64,000 nt of DNA from Actinobacteria bacterium OV320 (lineage in GTDB: Bacteria > Actinomycetota > Actinomycetes > Streptomycetales > Streptomycetaceae), in the NCBI GenBank assembly GCA_001298545.1, contig LJCX01000031.1:372001-436000 (forward strand), written 5' to 3'. Positions within the stretch are counted from its first letter, which is position 1; each line of letters starts with the position of its first letter. The notes beneath the pieces are model-generated. The model was not told where the DNA came from and made no database searches. It worked only from the letters and a program-made list of their open reading frames with translations. Shown here one piece after another: positions 15,436 through 23,948 of this stretch. The translations under genes were made by a program, and so were the position numbers.

Positions 15436-16464
15436 TCACCGGCCCCCGTACAACTCCTCGTACGACGGCCACGCCCCGCCCGGACCGGACACCGGCTCGG
15501 CGGCGCGCCCGGCCCGTACGATCGCGCGCGCCACCACGTCCGCGCCCGCCGCGAGGACTTCGTTCAGCGCGAGCGGGTGGCCGGGGTCGAGCGGGCGCGC
15601 GCCCGTCGCGAGCGTGAAGACGGTGTCCCCGTCGTTGAGCAGATGCACGGGACGCACGGCCCGCGCGATCCCGTCGTGCGCCGTGCCCGCCAGCTTCTGC
15701 GCCTGCGCCTTCGTCAGGTCCGCGTCGGTGGCGACCACCGCGAGCGTGGTGTTGAGCAGGGGAGGCGCGTTCTTCGCCGTGGCCTCGGCGAGACGCCGGC
15801 GCGCGCTCTCGTGCACGCGGGCCTCCGGATACTCGGCGCGCCCCTGGAACAACTCCCCGTACAGCACGCCCGTCTCCGGATCCGTCACCGATCCCGCGGC
15901 GTTGACCACCACCAGCGCGGCCACCGTGATCCCCGAGTCGAGAAGCACGCTCGCGCTGCCGACCCCACCCTTCAAAGGCCCGACGACGGCACCCGTCCCC
16001 GCGCCCACGCATCCCTCCCGCACCCGAGTCCCCGGAGCGGTGGCCGCGGCCGCCTCCACGGCCGCCCGGCCGGTGGCGGCGTCGGGGCGGGCCCGGAAGT
16101 CGCCGCCCCGCGCCAGGTCGAAGACGCAGGCGGCGGGCACCACCGGCACGACGTGCGCCGGGTCGGTGCCGACGGGAATCCCACGCCCCTGCTCCTCCAG
16201 CCAGGCCATCACGCCGGACGCCGCGTCGAGGCCGTAGGCACTGCCGCCGGTCAGCACGATCGCCTCGACCCGCTGCACCACATTGCGTGGATCGAGGGCG
16301 TCGGTCTCCTTCGTGCCGGGACCACCACCGCGTACGTCCACGGCGGCCACGGCACCGCCCTCCGGTGCGAGGACGACCGTGGTACCGGTGAGCCAACCGT
16401 CACCGGTCCGCGTGGCGTGTCCCACGCGCAGGCCGGCGACGTCCGTCAGAGCATCAACTGTCAT
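15436..16464 (-). CDS. P1 family peptidase (DmpA/NylC-like N-terminal nucleophile hydrolase)
   Basis: A 342-residue peptidase of family S58/P1. DVAGLRVGHATRTGDGWLTG opens the fold, and VQRVEAIVLTGGSAYGLDAA with GSASVLLDSGITVAALVVVN belong to the alpha subunit. PLLNTTLAVVATDADLTKAQ carries the autoprocessing site and the likely Thr or Ser nucleophile. These enzymes self-cleave and act as L-aminopeptidases, beta-aminopeptidases or amide-oligomer hydrolases. The frame is open far upstream, but the ATG at 16464 starts the domain. It lies 50 nt after the LtrA gene on the same strand, so the two may be co-transcribed. Exact substrate unknown. Confidence 0.87.
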   Translation of the reverse strand: MTVDALTDVAGLRVGHATRTGDGWLTGTTVVLAPEGGAVAAVDVRGGGPGTKETDALDPRNVVQRVEAIVLTGGSAYGLDAASGVMAWLEEQGRGIPVGTDPAHVVPVVPAACVFDLARGGDFRARPDAATGRAAVEAAAATAPGTRVREGCVGAGTGAVVGPLKGGVGSASVLLDSGITVAALVVVNAAGSVTDPETGVLYGELFQGRAEYPEARVHESARRRLAEATAKNAPPLLNTTLAVVATDADLTKAQAQKLAGTAHDGIARAVRPVHLLNDGDTVFTLATGARPLDPGHPLALNEVLAAGADVVARAIVRAGRAAEPVSGPGGAWPSYEELYGGR

Positions 16465-16514
16465 GGGGGTAAGTCTTGCCCGACCCGCTACGTGCGTGGC
16501 GGTGTCACGCCCCG

Positions 16515-17783
16515 TCACATCACCGCGCTCGATGCTCGCCCGGGGCTCTCCCGTGACTCCCGCGCCACCAGGCGCGCCGTCAGAGTCGTCCCGGTCGCCA
16601 CCGCCAGCGCCGACACCAGCCCGGCCGCGAGGACCGCCCACTCGCCGAGGAAGGTGCTGCAGATCACCAGCAGAGCGGCGACGGGCAGCACCAGTTGCTG
16701 GGCCAGGCCCACCTTGAAGTGGCGTGCGTGCAGGATCCAGACCGCCAGCAGGTACAGCGCCGTCGGCAGGGTGACCGCGGCCGACGCGGCGAGCGTCGAG
16801 ATATGGGCCTCGCCGACCGCCTGCTCGACCGCCACCTCCAGACCCGCACCGATCGCGGCGGCCGAGGCGAAGACCACGTAGTGCCCGTAGCCCCAAAGAA
16901 ACGCCTGCCTGTTGGAGCGCAGATGCCCATGGATGGGCACCACGAAGTAGATCCACCAGGCGGCGAAGACGATCAGCAGGCCGCCCACCGCGATCGGCAG
17001 CAGCTCGCCCAGCGCGTCGTTCTCGTCGATGCCGGACTTCACGGCGACCGTCGCCGCCGCGATCGTCTCGCCCAGCACGATGATCGTGAACAGCCCGTAG
17101 CGCTCGGCGATGTGATGCGGATGCCAGGACGTCGGATGGTCCTTCTCCGCGTAGATCGGCACGCACATCTCCAGCGGCGCCATCACCAGGAACAACCATG
17201 CCCTGCCGTCCTCGGGCAGGATCAGCAGCCCCAGCCACCCGATCTGGCAGATCAGCACGCCCGCCGCGTACCGCAGCGCCATCGTCCGCTCCGCGCCCTC
17301 GGCGGACCACGCGACGCGCAGCCACTGCCAGCTCAGCGCGAACCTCATGATCGCGTAGCCCAACCAGACGGCCACGAACTCGTGGTCCTCGAACGCCCGC
17401 GAGATGCCCGCCGCCAGTACCAGGACCCCGGCGATCTGCACCAGCGTGACGATCCGGTACAGGACGTCGTCGTTGTCGTACGCCGACGCGAACCAGGTGA
17501 AGTTCATCCACGCCCACCAGATGGCGAAGAAGACCATCGCGTAGTTGAGGATGCCCTCGCCCGCGTGGGACTCGGCCACTGCGTGCACCAGTTGGATGCC
17601 CGCCTGGGCGATGGCCACGACGAAGCACAGGTCGAAGAAGAGCTCGAGGGGCGACGCGACCCGGTGTGTCTCGCCCTTCCCGCGCGCGGTCAGGCTGCGC
17701 AGCGGCTTCAAGCGGACGGGCGCCGGGGAGGCGGGGGTCCCTGGAGGAGGGGGAGAGGCCGACGGGGGCGTACTGGACGTCAT
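16515..17783 (-). CDS. Low temperature requirement protein A (LtrA) family membrane protein
   Basis: A 422-residue polytopic membrane protein of the LtrA family. The signature VASPLELFFDLCFVVAIAQA follows a Pro-rich N-terminus, and HPHHIAERYGLFTIIVLGET, conserved in the family, sits mid-protein. About eleven to twelve hydrophobic helices are visible. The biochemical role of LtrA proteins is not established; the name comes from a Listeria cold-growth mutant. The ATG at 17783 is preferred, although an in-frame TTG at 17804 cannot be excluded and neither has a good ribosome site. It is upstream of the P1 peptidase on the same strand. Confidence 0.85.
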   Translation of the reverse strand: MTSSTPPSASPPPPGTPASPAPVRLKPLRSLTARGKGETHRVASPLELFFDLCFVVAIAQAGIQLVHAVAESHAGEGILNYAMVFFAIWWAWMNFTWFASAYDNDDVLYRIVTLVQIAGVLVLAAGISRAFEDHEFVAVWLGYAIMRFALSWQWLRVAWSAEGAERTMALRYAAGVLICQIGWLGLLILPEDGRAWLFLVMAPLEMCVPIYAEKDHPTSWHPHHIAERYGLFTIIVLGETIAAATVAVKSGIDENDALGELLPIAVGGLLIVFAAWWIYFVVPIHGHLRSNRQAFLWGYGHYVVFASAAAIGAGLEVAVEQAVGEAHISTLAASAAVTLPTALYLLAVWILHARHFKVGLAQQLVLPVAALLVICSTFLGEWAVLAAGLVSALAVATGTTLTARLVARESRESPGRASSAVM

Positions 17784-17902
17784 GGGTACCAGCACAGCAG
17801 ACAACGCGCGGAAAATCTTGTGCGGAATCCGCAGGCTCGCGCGGTGCTTGGCCGGTGGCCGGGCCCTGACCCGAGCGGGTCCCGGGGCCGTACTCTGGAG
17901 GG

Positions 17903-18085
17903 ATGAGCACCCCCTCCGCCTCCGAGCCGCGCGACCCGAAGGCCGCGCTGATCTTCGACGACCCGCTGGACCGGCAGTCCTCGGACGACACCGACCGAGG
18001 TTGGGGCGAGCGTCCGTCCGCAGAGGGCGACAGCGTCGCCGACCTCAAGCGCTTCCTGGACGAGAAGCCGCCCCACCACGTCTGA
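17903..18085 (+). CDS. Small conserved hydrophilic protein (60 aa)
   Basis: A 60-residue acidic, soluble protein. The start is well marked by GGAGGG directly before ATG, although TACTCT stands exactly 6 nt upstream and would also allow a leaderless message. The sequence EPRDPKAALIFDDPLDRQ, then GDSVADLKRFLDEKPPHH, has no motif I can name. It is divergent from the LtrA gene. Good start signals and third-position GC support a real gene; the function is unknown. Confidence 0.65.
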   Translation: MSTPSASEPRDPKAALIFDDPLDRQSSDDTDRGWGERPSAEGDSVADLKRFLDEKPPHHV

Positions 18086-18161
18086 ACCCGACGGGCAGGG
18101 CCGGTCCGGCAGGCCCGGGAGCCCTGGCGGAGCACCGCCCGCAGGGCCCCGTCGAGTGCCT

Positions 18162-18629
18162 CTACCGCGCGTTGTGCCCCGAGCCCCGCTGGGCGACCAG
18201 CTCGTCGCGGATCTCCTTGAGCACCTCCAGCTCGGTCAGCTCGACGATCTCCTGCGTGCCCTCCTTGGCCTTCCTGCGGGCCTCCACCTTCGCCAGGTAC
18301 TTCGACATGGGCAGAACCATCAGGAAGTACACGACCGCAGCGGTGATCACGAAGGTGAGGGTCGCGCCGAGGACGGACCCCCACAGGATCCGGACGCCCG
18401 TCGCGCTGTCCCCCGTGCCGGTGCAGGGGCCCTTGAGGCAGGAGTGGTAGCTGTCCAGGTTCTTGGTGCCGACCGCTCCGATGAGCGGGTTGATGATTCC
18501 CTTCACCACCGAGTTGACGATGTTCGTGAAGGCCGCGCCGATCACCACCGCGACTGCCAGATCGACGACGTTGCCACGCATCAGGAAGGCCTTGAAGCCC
18601 TGCCAGACGCTTGCCTTCTTTTCGCTCAC
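18162..18629 (-). CDS. mscL: Large-conductance mechanosensitive channel MscL
   Basis: A 155-residue membrane channel. The N-terminal signature GFKAFLMRGNVVDLAVAVVI, GAAFTNIVNSVVKGIINPLI contains TM1 and the gate, and TM2 is ATLTFVITAAVVYFLMVLPM. A charged C-terminal helix (about 115-150) follows. The periplasmic loop contains two cysteines (DSYHSCLKGPCTG). MscL opens under membrane tension to release solutes during osmotic downshock. The start is GTG at 18629 with GAGGAG about 10 nt upstream. Confidence 0.95.
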   Translation of the reverse strand: MSEKKASVWQGFKAFLMRGNVVDLAVAVVIGAAFTNIVNSVVKGIINPLIGAVGTKNLDSYHSCLKGPCTGTGDSATGVRILWGSVLGATLTFVITAAVVYFLMVLPMSKYLAKVEARRKAKEGTQEIVELTELEVLKEIRDELVAQRGSGHNAR

Positions 18630-18737
18630 CTCGGGGACACTCCTCGCATGTACAGGTTGTGGAACAAACAGCTCCGCAACCTACGTCAACGCCAGGAGGG
18701 CCTGTCCAATTCGGTCCCTCGGACGAGGGGCTTGACT

Positions 18738-19406
18738 TCACCACAGGGTCACCGCCAGCCGAGCCGTCGCACTCGCCCCCGCCAGGCGCGCGGCGGTGGA
18801 CCGGGGCACCGACAGGACGACCAGCGCCCCGTCGTCCGCCGCGCCGGCGGCGCCGTCGGTGTTCAGCGGCTCCGGCACCTTCGTCACCAGTGCTCCGCGC
18901 GCGACCACACGGGCGTCGCCGCCCGCGCCGTCCATGCCGCCCAGCGGCGTCGGCTCGGCGGCGATGACGTCGACCCGGTCACCGGGGCGCAGCAGCCGGA
19001 CCGTGGCCGCGTCGGCGATCCGCACCGGTGCCGTCACCTTCTCCCCGGCGCGAGAGCCATGCGCAGGGGCGCGTAGTGGAGCATGCGCGCGGGGGTGCGA
19101 GCGCCCGCCCGCGTCCGCGCGCGCGGCCCCACCGGGGTGTCCTCGGGCCGCATCGCCGTCCCGGGGGCCGGACGCCACCAGCGCGGCGGCGGTGACGGCG
19201 AGCCCCAGGGCGAGGGCCCGCCGCCGGCTCCGTACGAGCCGTCCCAGCCGGTAGCGCCCGCCACGGACCCGCACGGGAGCGAAGGGCGGCACCTCGCAGG
19301 TGGCCGGAGCATCCGTGCCGGGTGGACGCGTCGCGAAGGAGAGCGAGGACGAGGCGGGCGGGGGAAGAGGGGTAAGAGGAGAGGGCGGAACGAGGGAGTC
19401 GGACAC
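18738..19406 (-). CDS. SAF/RcpC-CpaB-like domain membrane protein
   Basis: A 222-residue protein with a Pro/Ser-rich N-terminus, a basic patch (RGGRYRLGRLVRSRRRALAL), one transmembrane segment (ALGLAVTAAALVASG) and an extracytoplasmic domain. That domain includes KVTAPVRIADAATVRLLRPG, DRVDVIAAEPTP and DGALVVLSVPRSTAARLAGA, the RcpC/CpaB-type fold of Flp pilus assembly proteins, also called SAF domain. Streptomyces carry stand-alone copies of unknown role. The linker after the helix is low in complexity, and the usual first SAF repeat is poorly preserved. Start GTG at 19406 behind AGGTGG. Confidence 0.7.
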   Translation of the reverse strand: MSDSLVPPSPLTPLPPPASSSLSFATRPPGTDAPATCEVPPFAPVRVRGGRYRLGRLVRSRRRALALGLAVTAAALVASGPRDGDAARGHPGGAARADAGGRSHPRAHAPLRAPAHGSRAGEKVTAPVRIADAATVRLLRPGDRVDVIAAEPTPLGGMDGAGGDARVVARGALVTKVPEPLNTDGAAGAADDGALVVLSVPRSTAARLAGASATARLAVTLW

Positions 19407-19497
19407 GGGATCACCACCTGCGACGAGGAACGGGTTTGCGAAGCCACGATGAGCCTTCGCGCCGCCGCTCGCCGGAGCCGGTGGACCACCGCCGTGT

Positions 19498-19506
19498 TGT
19501 GGACAA
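19498..19506 (-). other. Single DnaA-box match
   Basis: TTGTCCACA (minus strand) matches the Streptomyces DnaA box exactly. It is isolated between the SAF and phosphorylase genes and is not part of a cluster. Confidence 0.25.
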
Positions 19507-19570
19507 CTCCCTCACCCGAAGGAGAACTTCCGCGCCCGAGGCTCCCTTTCCCGCTTCGCCCCTGCACCCG

Positions 19571-20413
19571 CTACGGCAGCTCGAACCCCGGATTCAGCCC
19601 GCCCAGCGCGTTCGCGCACGGGCAGTCGCGCTCGTCGGCGGAGGGCAGCGCGGCCACCGCGTCGAACAGCACGTCCCGCAGCCGGTCCACGTTCGCCGCG
19701 AACACCCGCAGCACCTCCTCGTGCGACACGCCCTCACCGCTCTCGGCGCCCGCGTCCAGATCGGTGACCAGGTTCAAGGACGTGTAGCAGAGCTCGAGTT
19801 CACGGGCCAGCGCGGCCTCCGGGTGACCCGTCATGCCCACCACCGACCAACCCTGCGCCTGGTGCCACAACGATTCGGCGCGGGTCGAGAACCGCGGCCC
19901 CTCGATCACGACCAGCGTCCCGCCGTCCACCGGCTCCCACTCCCGGCCACGTGCCGCCTTCAAGGCCGCCGAGCGTCCCGCGGGGCAATAGGGGTCGGCC
20001 AGGGAAACATGCACCACGTTGGGCACCGTGCCGTCGGGCAGGGGCAGTCCGTCGAAGTACGTTCCGATCCGCGACTTCGTCCGGTCGACCAGCTGATCGG
20101 GCACGAGGAGCGTGCCGGGCCCGTACTCCGGGCGCAGACCGCCCACCGCGCACGGACCAAGGACCTGGCGCGCCCCGACCGAGCGCAGGGCCCACAGGTT
20201 GGCCCGGTAGTTGATCCGGTGGGGCGGCAGATGGTGTCCGCGTCCGTGGCGGGGCAGGAAGGCGACCCGCCGGCCGGCGATCTCGCCGAGGAAGAGCGAG
20301 TCGCTGGGCGGTCCGTAGGGGGTGTCGACCTGGAGCTCGGTCACGTCGTCGAGGAACGAGTAGAAGCCTGAGCCGCCGATCACACCGATCTCTGCGTGCG
20401 CCTTGTTCGCCAT
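19571..20413 (-). CDS. mtnP: S-methyl-5'-thioadenosine / purine nucleoside phosphorylase
   Basis: A 280-residue trimeric-type phosphorylase. IGVIGGSGFYSFLDDV begins the fold, and VAFLPRHGRGHHLPPHRINY, RANLWALRSVGA is the phosphate and purine binding signature of the MTAP branch. VVGMTGHPEAALARELELCY contacts the ribose. It cleaves 5'-methylthioadenosine (or related nucleosides) with phosphate, recycling adenine and methylthioribose-1-phosphate. The start is ATG at 20413, 7 nt after a TAGGGT -10 box, so probably leaderless. A terminator separates it from fmdB. MTA versus methylthioinosine preference cannot be decided by eye. Confidence 0.88.
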   Translation of the reverse strand: MANKAHAEIGVIGGSGFYSFLDDVTELQVDTPYGPPSDSLFLGEIAGRRVAFLPRHGRGHHLPPHRINYRANLWALRSVGARQVLGPCAVGGLRPEYGPGTLLVPDQLVDRTKSRIGTYFDGLPLPDGTVPNVVHVSLADPYCPAGRSAALKAARGREWEPVDGGTLVVIEGPRFSTRAESLWHQAQGWSVVGMTGHPEAALARELELCYTSLNLVTDLDAGAESGEGVSHEEVLRVFAANVDRLRDVLFDAVAALPSADERDCPCANALGGLNPGFELP

Positions 20414-20420
20414 GCGTCGC

Positions 20421-20426
20421 ACCCTA
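20421..20426 (-). promoter_or_regulatory. -10 box for leaderless mtnP transcript
   Basis: TAGGGT on the minus strand ends 7 nt before the ATG at 20413. No ribosome site is present. Confidence 0.5.
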
Positions 20427-20447
20427 GCCGCCCCGGGAAACGCCGAA

Positions 20448-20475
20448 GACCCCGTCGTCGTAAGACGACAGGGTC
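20448..20475 (-). terminator. Terminator hairpin after fmdB
   Basis: Twelve-base arms 20448-20459 and 20464-20475 pair with one mismatch around a GTAA loop, 16 nt after the fmdB stop. It isolates fmdB from mtnP. Confidence 0.75.
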
Positions 20476-20490
20476 CTGTGAGCGCGCGCC

Positions 20491-20811
20491 TTACGCGGCT
20501 GAGCTGCTTCCGGTCGAGGTGCCGGTGCTCGACGACTTCGAGTCCGAGGTCGAGGACGTCGAGGTCGACGGCTTCGAGTCGGAGCCGGACGTCGACGACT
20601 TCGAGGACGACGCCGGCGAGCTGCTCGACGAGGAGCCGCGGCTGTCGTTGCGGTAGAAGCCGGAGCCCTTGAAGACGATGCCGACGGCGGAGAACACCTT
20701 CTTGAGGCGGCCACCGCAGTTGGGGCACTCGGTCAGGGCATCGTCGGTGAACTTCTGCACCGCCTCGAGGCCCTCGCCGCACTCGGTGCACTGGTACTGG
20801 TAGGTCGGCAC
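20491..20811 (-). CDS. FmdB-type zinc-ribbon protein
   Basis: A 106-residue protein. The N-terminal zinc ribbon MPTYQYQCTECGEGLE and LTECPNCGGRLKKVF supplies Cys8, Cys11, Cys29 and Cys32, followed by GIVFKGSGFYRND, the FmdB/CxxC_CxxC_SSSS family signature. The second half is a Ser/Thr/Lys-rich disordered tail encoded by short repeats. The family is widespread, and its role is unknown despite a link to formamidase regulation in the name. Start GTG at 20811 behind AGGAGGAAG. Upstream lie a perfect SigR-type promoter and a CIRCE element overlapping it, which predict control by thiol-oxidative and heat stress. Confidence 0.88.
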   Translation of the reverse strand: MPTYQYQCTECGEGLEAVQKFTDDALTECPNCGGRLKKVFSAVGIVFKGSGFYRNDSRGSSSSSSPASSSKSSTSGSDSKPSTSTSSTSDSKSSSTGTSTGSSSAA

Positions 20812-20821
20812 TGTCTTCCTC

Positions 20822-20848
20822 CTGGCACTCTCACTCAGTGAGTGCTAA
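20822..20848. promoter_or_regulatory. CIRCE element (HrcA operator) upstream of fmdB
   Basis: On the minus strand TTAGCACTC, a 9-nt spacer and GAGTGCCAG match the CIRCE consensus TTAGCACTC-N9-GAGTGCTAA with a perfect first arm and two mismatches in the second. It covers the transcription start expected from the SigR promoter, as a repressor site should. Confidence 0.8.
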
Positions 20849-20872
20849 CGACGGTCTATCTTGACGTATTCC
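20847..20872 (-). promoter_or_regulatory. SigR-type promoter of fmdB
   Basis: On the minus strand GGAAT (20872-20868) and GTT (20849-20847) are 18 nt apart. The GTT is the first three bases of GTTAGCACTC, so the -10 element runs into the CIRCE arm. Confidence 0.7.
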
Positions 20873-20878
20873 GGGGGA

Positions 20879-22171
20879 TCAGTCCACTGTCACCGGCACG
20901 CGGTGACCGACGCCACGTGCGACGGTACGCGCGCGGGGGCGCGTCTCCAGCCGTGAACGCAGTGCCAGCAGAGTTACCAGGGCCAGCACGGTGCCCCCCA
21001 AGGGCACCAGGAAACCGGCGCCGCCCCAGAAGCGGTCCTCCAGCTGTCCGGCGACCGTGACGGCGGCCGCCTGCCCGAGCGCGACCGCGCCCGTCAGCCA
21101 GGTGAACGCCTCGGTGCGGGCGCCGGCCGAGACCAGGTCCTCTACCAGCGTGTAGCCGGTGATCAGCGCGGGCGCGATGCACATGCCGACCAGGAGGCCG
21201 AGGCCCGCCAGGACGGGCACCGAGTGCGCCACCCACAGGCCGGAGGCGACGAGCGCCAGCGCGGCGTAGGCGACGACCAGGCGCCGCCGTGGGGCGACCT
21301 TCCAGGCGATGGCGCCGCAGACCAGGCCGGAGAGCATGTTGCCGGCGGCGAAGGTGCCGTACAGGACGCCGTTCAGGCCGGGCTCGCCGATGCACTCGGT
21401 GAACGCGGCCAGTGAGACCTGCATGCCGCCGAAGACGGCGCCGATGCCCAGGAAGGCCACGATCAGCACGCGAACCCCGGGGACGCGCAGCGCCGAGGCG
21501 TGCTCCACGCGTGTGTGCCCGGCGGCGGCGACCTGCGGCTGCGTGCTCTTGCTCGCGGCGAAGAGCAGGCCGCCGAGCAGCGTCAGCGCGGCCTCGGTGA
21601 CCAGGCCGGCGGCCGGGTTCACGGCGGTGCACAGGGCGGTCGCCAGCAGCGGGCCGAAGACGAAGGTGAGCTCGTCGGTGACGGACTCGAAGGCCGCGGC
21701 GGTGGTCATCAGGGGCGAGCCCTTCAGCCGCGCACCCCAGCGGGCCCGCACCATGGGCCCGATCTGCGGTACCGAGGCGCCCGTGGGCACGGCCGCCGCG
21801 AACACCGTCCACAGGGGGGCGTGGGTCAGGGCGAGCACGGTGAGGGTGAGGCCCGACAGGGTGTGCAGGAGCACGCCGGGGATCAGCACCGCGCGCTGCC
21901 CGTAGCGGTCGGCGAGCCGCCCGCTGTAGGGCGCGCACAGCGCCATGGAGACGCCGGTGACGGCCGCGGCGGCACCGGCCGCGCCGTATGAGCCGGTGGT
22001 GTGCTGCACGAGCAGCACGATGGAGATGGTGAGCATGGCGAACGGCTGGCGGGCCGCGAAGCCGGGCAGCAGGAACGTCCAGGCGCCGCGGGTGCGCAGC
22101 AGCTGTCCGTATCCCGGGCGGGACGAGGCCGGCGAGTCCTTCGACGGCTCGGTGGTGACCGTGGATGCCAC
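20879..22171 (-). CDS. MFS transporter
   Basis: A 430-residue major facilitator with about 12 helices. ARQPFAMLTISIVLLVQHTT is near helix 1, and PYSGRLADRYGQRAVLIPGV is the motif A loop between helices 2 and 3. A second motif-like loop appears mid-protein. Substrate specificity is not visible; such proteins commonly export small metabolites or drugs. The GTG at 22171 was chosen because it gives a short cytoplasmic N-terminus before helix 1 and is preceded by GAAAGG; an upstream ATG at 22339 would add a Pro/Arg-rich leader. A 7-bp GC hairpin (22204-22222) stands in the leader. Confidence 0.85.
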   Translation of the reverse strand: MASTVTTEPSKDSPASSRPGYGQLLRTRGAWTFLLPGFAARQPFAMLTISIVLLVQHTTGSYGAAGAAAAVTGVSMALCAPYSGRLADRYGQRAVLIPGVLLHTLSGLTLTVLALTHAPLWTVFAAAVPTGASVPQIGPMVRARWGARLKGSPLMTTAAAFESVTDELTFVFGPLLATALCTAVNPAAGLVTEAALTLLGGLLFAASKSTQPQVAAAGHTRVEHASALRVPGVRVLIVAFLGIGAVFGGMQVSLAAFTECIGEPGLNGVLYGTFAAGNMLSGLVCGAIAWKVAPRRRLVVAYAALALVASGLWVAHSVPVLAGLGLLVGMCIAPALITGYTLVEDLVSAGARTEAFTWLTGAVALGQAAAVTVAGQLEDRFWGGAGFLVPLGGTVLALVTLLALRSRLETRPRARTVARGVGHRVPVTVD

Positions 22172-22448
22172 GGCCCGTGCCTTTCTGCCGCCTGGTAGCG
22201 CGACCCCGCCCGGAGGGCGGGGGCGCCGAGAGCTGTCCTCTTGCGCGTGCTGCGGTAGATGCCGGTGCTCGCCGCACGAGGTGTCCCGGCCGCCATACGG
22301 TCGCGCCAGCTCTGCGTCAGGCAGAGTTGGTTCGATCAAGGTGTGCCTTCATCGTACAGGGATCAAGGCGCGTCATCCCTGTGAAAATGAGCACCGTAAG
22401 GCTGGCCGCCTCCGAATGAAGGGGGTGTGAACGGTGCGAAACATGCAC

Positions 22449-23948
22449 TTAACGCGCGCCGCCGCCCGTGCCCAGCCATCCGGCGAGCTTGCCGCCGTGC
22501 CCTACGGCGCGCAGTCGCCGTTCGGCCGCGTCGCGGACCGGGTCGGTGGCGACCACGAGGAGTTCGTCGCCGTGTCGCAGCACGGTCGTCGGCAGCGGCA
22601 CGAACGACGTCCCCTCGCGCACGACGAGGGTGACGGCCGCCCCGGCCGGCAGTCGTAGCTCGTTGACCTCGACGCCGTGCATCTTCGACCCCTCGGGGAT
22701 CGCCACGGACAGCAGGTGCCCGCGCAGCCGCTCCAGGGGCGCCGACTCGACGCCGAGGTCGGCGGCCTCGGGATCGCCGCCCAGGCGCAGCTTGCGTGCC
22801 AGCCAGGGCAGCGTCGGTCCTTGGATCAGGGTGTAGACGACGACCAGGACGAAGACGATGTTGAAGATGCGGCGGCTGCCTGCGACGCCGTTCACCATGG
22901 GGATCGTCGCCAGAATGATGGGGACGGCGCCGCGCAGCCCGGCCCAGGACATGAGCGTCTGTTCCTGCCAGGGCACGCGGAACGGTGTCAGGCACAGCAC
23001 GACGCTGAGCGGGCGGGCCACCATGGTCAGCACCAGGCCGATGACGAGCGCGGGCAGCACGTCGTCGCCCAGCTCGTGCGGGGTCACCAGGAGGCCGAGC
23101 AGCACGAACATGCCGATCTGGGCGATCCAGCCGAGCCCGTCGGCGAACCCGCGGGTGGCGGGCCAGTGCGGCAGTTTCGCGTTGCCCATGACCATCGAGG
23201 CGAGGTAGACGCCCAGGAAGCCGCTGCCGTGGGCCAGGGAGCCCGCCGCGTACGCGGTGACCGCGATCGCCATGACGGCGATCGGGTAGAGGCCGGAGGC
23301 GGGCAGGGCGACGTGCCTGAGGCCCCAGGAGCCCAGCCAGCCGACCGCGAGGCCGATGGCGGCGCCGATGGCCAGTTCCAGCGCTATCTCGCCCAGCAGC
23401 ACGTACCAGTGCTCCACGGGGCCAGCCGTGGAGAAGGCGACCACCAGGATGACCACCGGGGCGTCGTTGAAGCCGGACTCGGCCTCCAGCGTGCCCGTCA
23501 CGCGCGAGGGGAGGGGGATCTTGCGCAGGACGGAGAAGACCGCCGCCGCGTCGGTCGAGGACACCACCGCGCCGATGATCAGCGCCTGTCTCCACTCCAG
23601 CCCGGTCACGAAGTGCGCGGCCGTGGCAGTGACGCCGACGCTGACCGCGACGCCGGCCAGTGCCAGCGCCGTGGCGGACGGCAGGGCCGGTTCGACCTCC
23701 TTCCACTTCGTGCCCAGGCCACCCTCGGCGAGGATCACGACCAGGGCGGCGTAGCCGATGACCTGGGTCATCTCGGCATTGTCGAAGTGGATGTTGCCGA
23801 TGCCGTCCTGGCCCATGAGGACGCCGATGCCCACGTAGACGAGCAGGCTGGGGAGCCCGCTGCGCGAGGAGATCCGGACCGCTGCGACGGCGACGAGCAG
23901 GACGAGCGAGCAGACGAGCAGGAGCTGGTTGAGGTGGTGGACAGTCAG
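22449..23948 (-). CDS. CPA1-type K+/H+ antiporter with C-terminal RCK (TrkA_C) domain
   Basis: About 499 residues: a sodium/proton exchanger membrane domain, with VSSTDAAAVFSVLRKIPLPS, VTGTLEAESGFNDAPVVILV and AGLRGAVPIILATIPMVNGV as core motifs, and a C-terminal TrkA_C domain (VEVNELRLPAGAAVTLVVRE). Proteins of this layout (NhaP2/CvrA-like) exchange K+ or Na+ for H+ and are gated by nucleotide or ion binding. The first standard start, GTG at 23834, would remove the first membrane helix. A CTG at 23948 preceded by GAAGGGAAC gives the complete start LTVHHLNQLLLVCSLVLLVA and is preferred. Function sure at family level; start less so. Confidence 0.83.
   Translation of the reverse strand: MTVHHLNQLLLVCSLVLLVAVAAVRISSRSGLPSLLVYVGIGVLMGQDGIGNIHFDNAEMTQVIGYAALVVILAEGGLGTKWKEVEPALPSATALALAGVAVSVGVTATAAHFVTGLEWRQALIIGAVVSSTDAAAVFSVLRKIPLPSRVTGTLEAESGFNDAPVVILVVAFSTAGPVEHWYVLLGEIALELAIGAAIGLAVGWLGSWGLRHVALPASGLYPIAVMAIAVTAYAAGSLAHGSGFLGVYLASMVMGNAKLPHWPATRGFADGLGWIAQIGMFVLLGLLVTPHELGDDVLPALVIGLVLTMVARPLSVVLCLTPFRVPWQEQTLMSWAGLRGAVPIILATIPMVNGVAGSRRIFNIVFVLVVVYTLIQGPTLPWLARKLRLGGDPEAADLGVESAPLERLRGHLLSVAIPEGSKMHGVEVNELRLPAGAAVTLVVREGTSFVPLPTTVLRHGDELLVVATDPVRDAAERRLRAVGHGGKLAGWLGTGGGAR

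Noticed and set aside
15436..18744. A continuous 1,102-codon minus-strand frame including the P1 peptidase
   Set aside because: Only the last 342 codons show family motifs; the rest is the antisense of the LtrA and mscL region with Arg/Gly-rich composition typical of shadow frames.
18738..19406. Frameshift in the SAF-domain gene
   Set aside because: The linker is low in complexity but the downstream domain stays in the same frame as the membrane helix, so no shift is needed.
19498..19506. DnaA box as a sign of a replication origin
   Set aside because: A single box without a cluster, dnaA or dnaN nearby.
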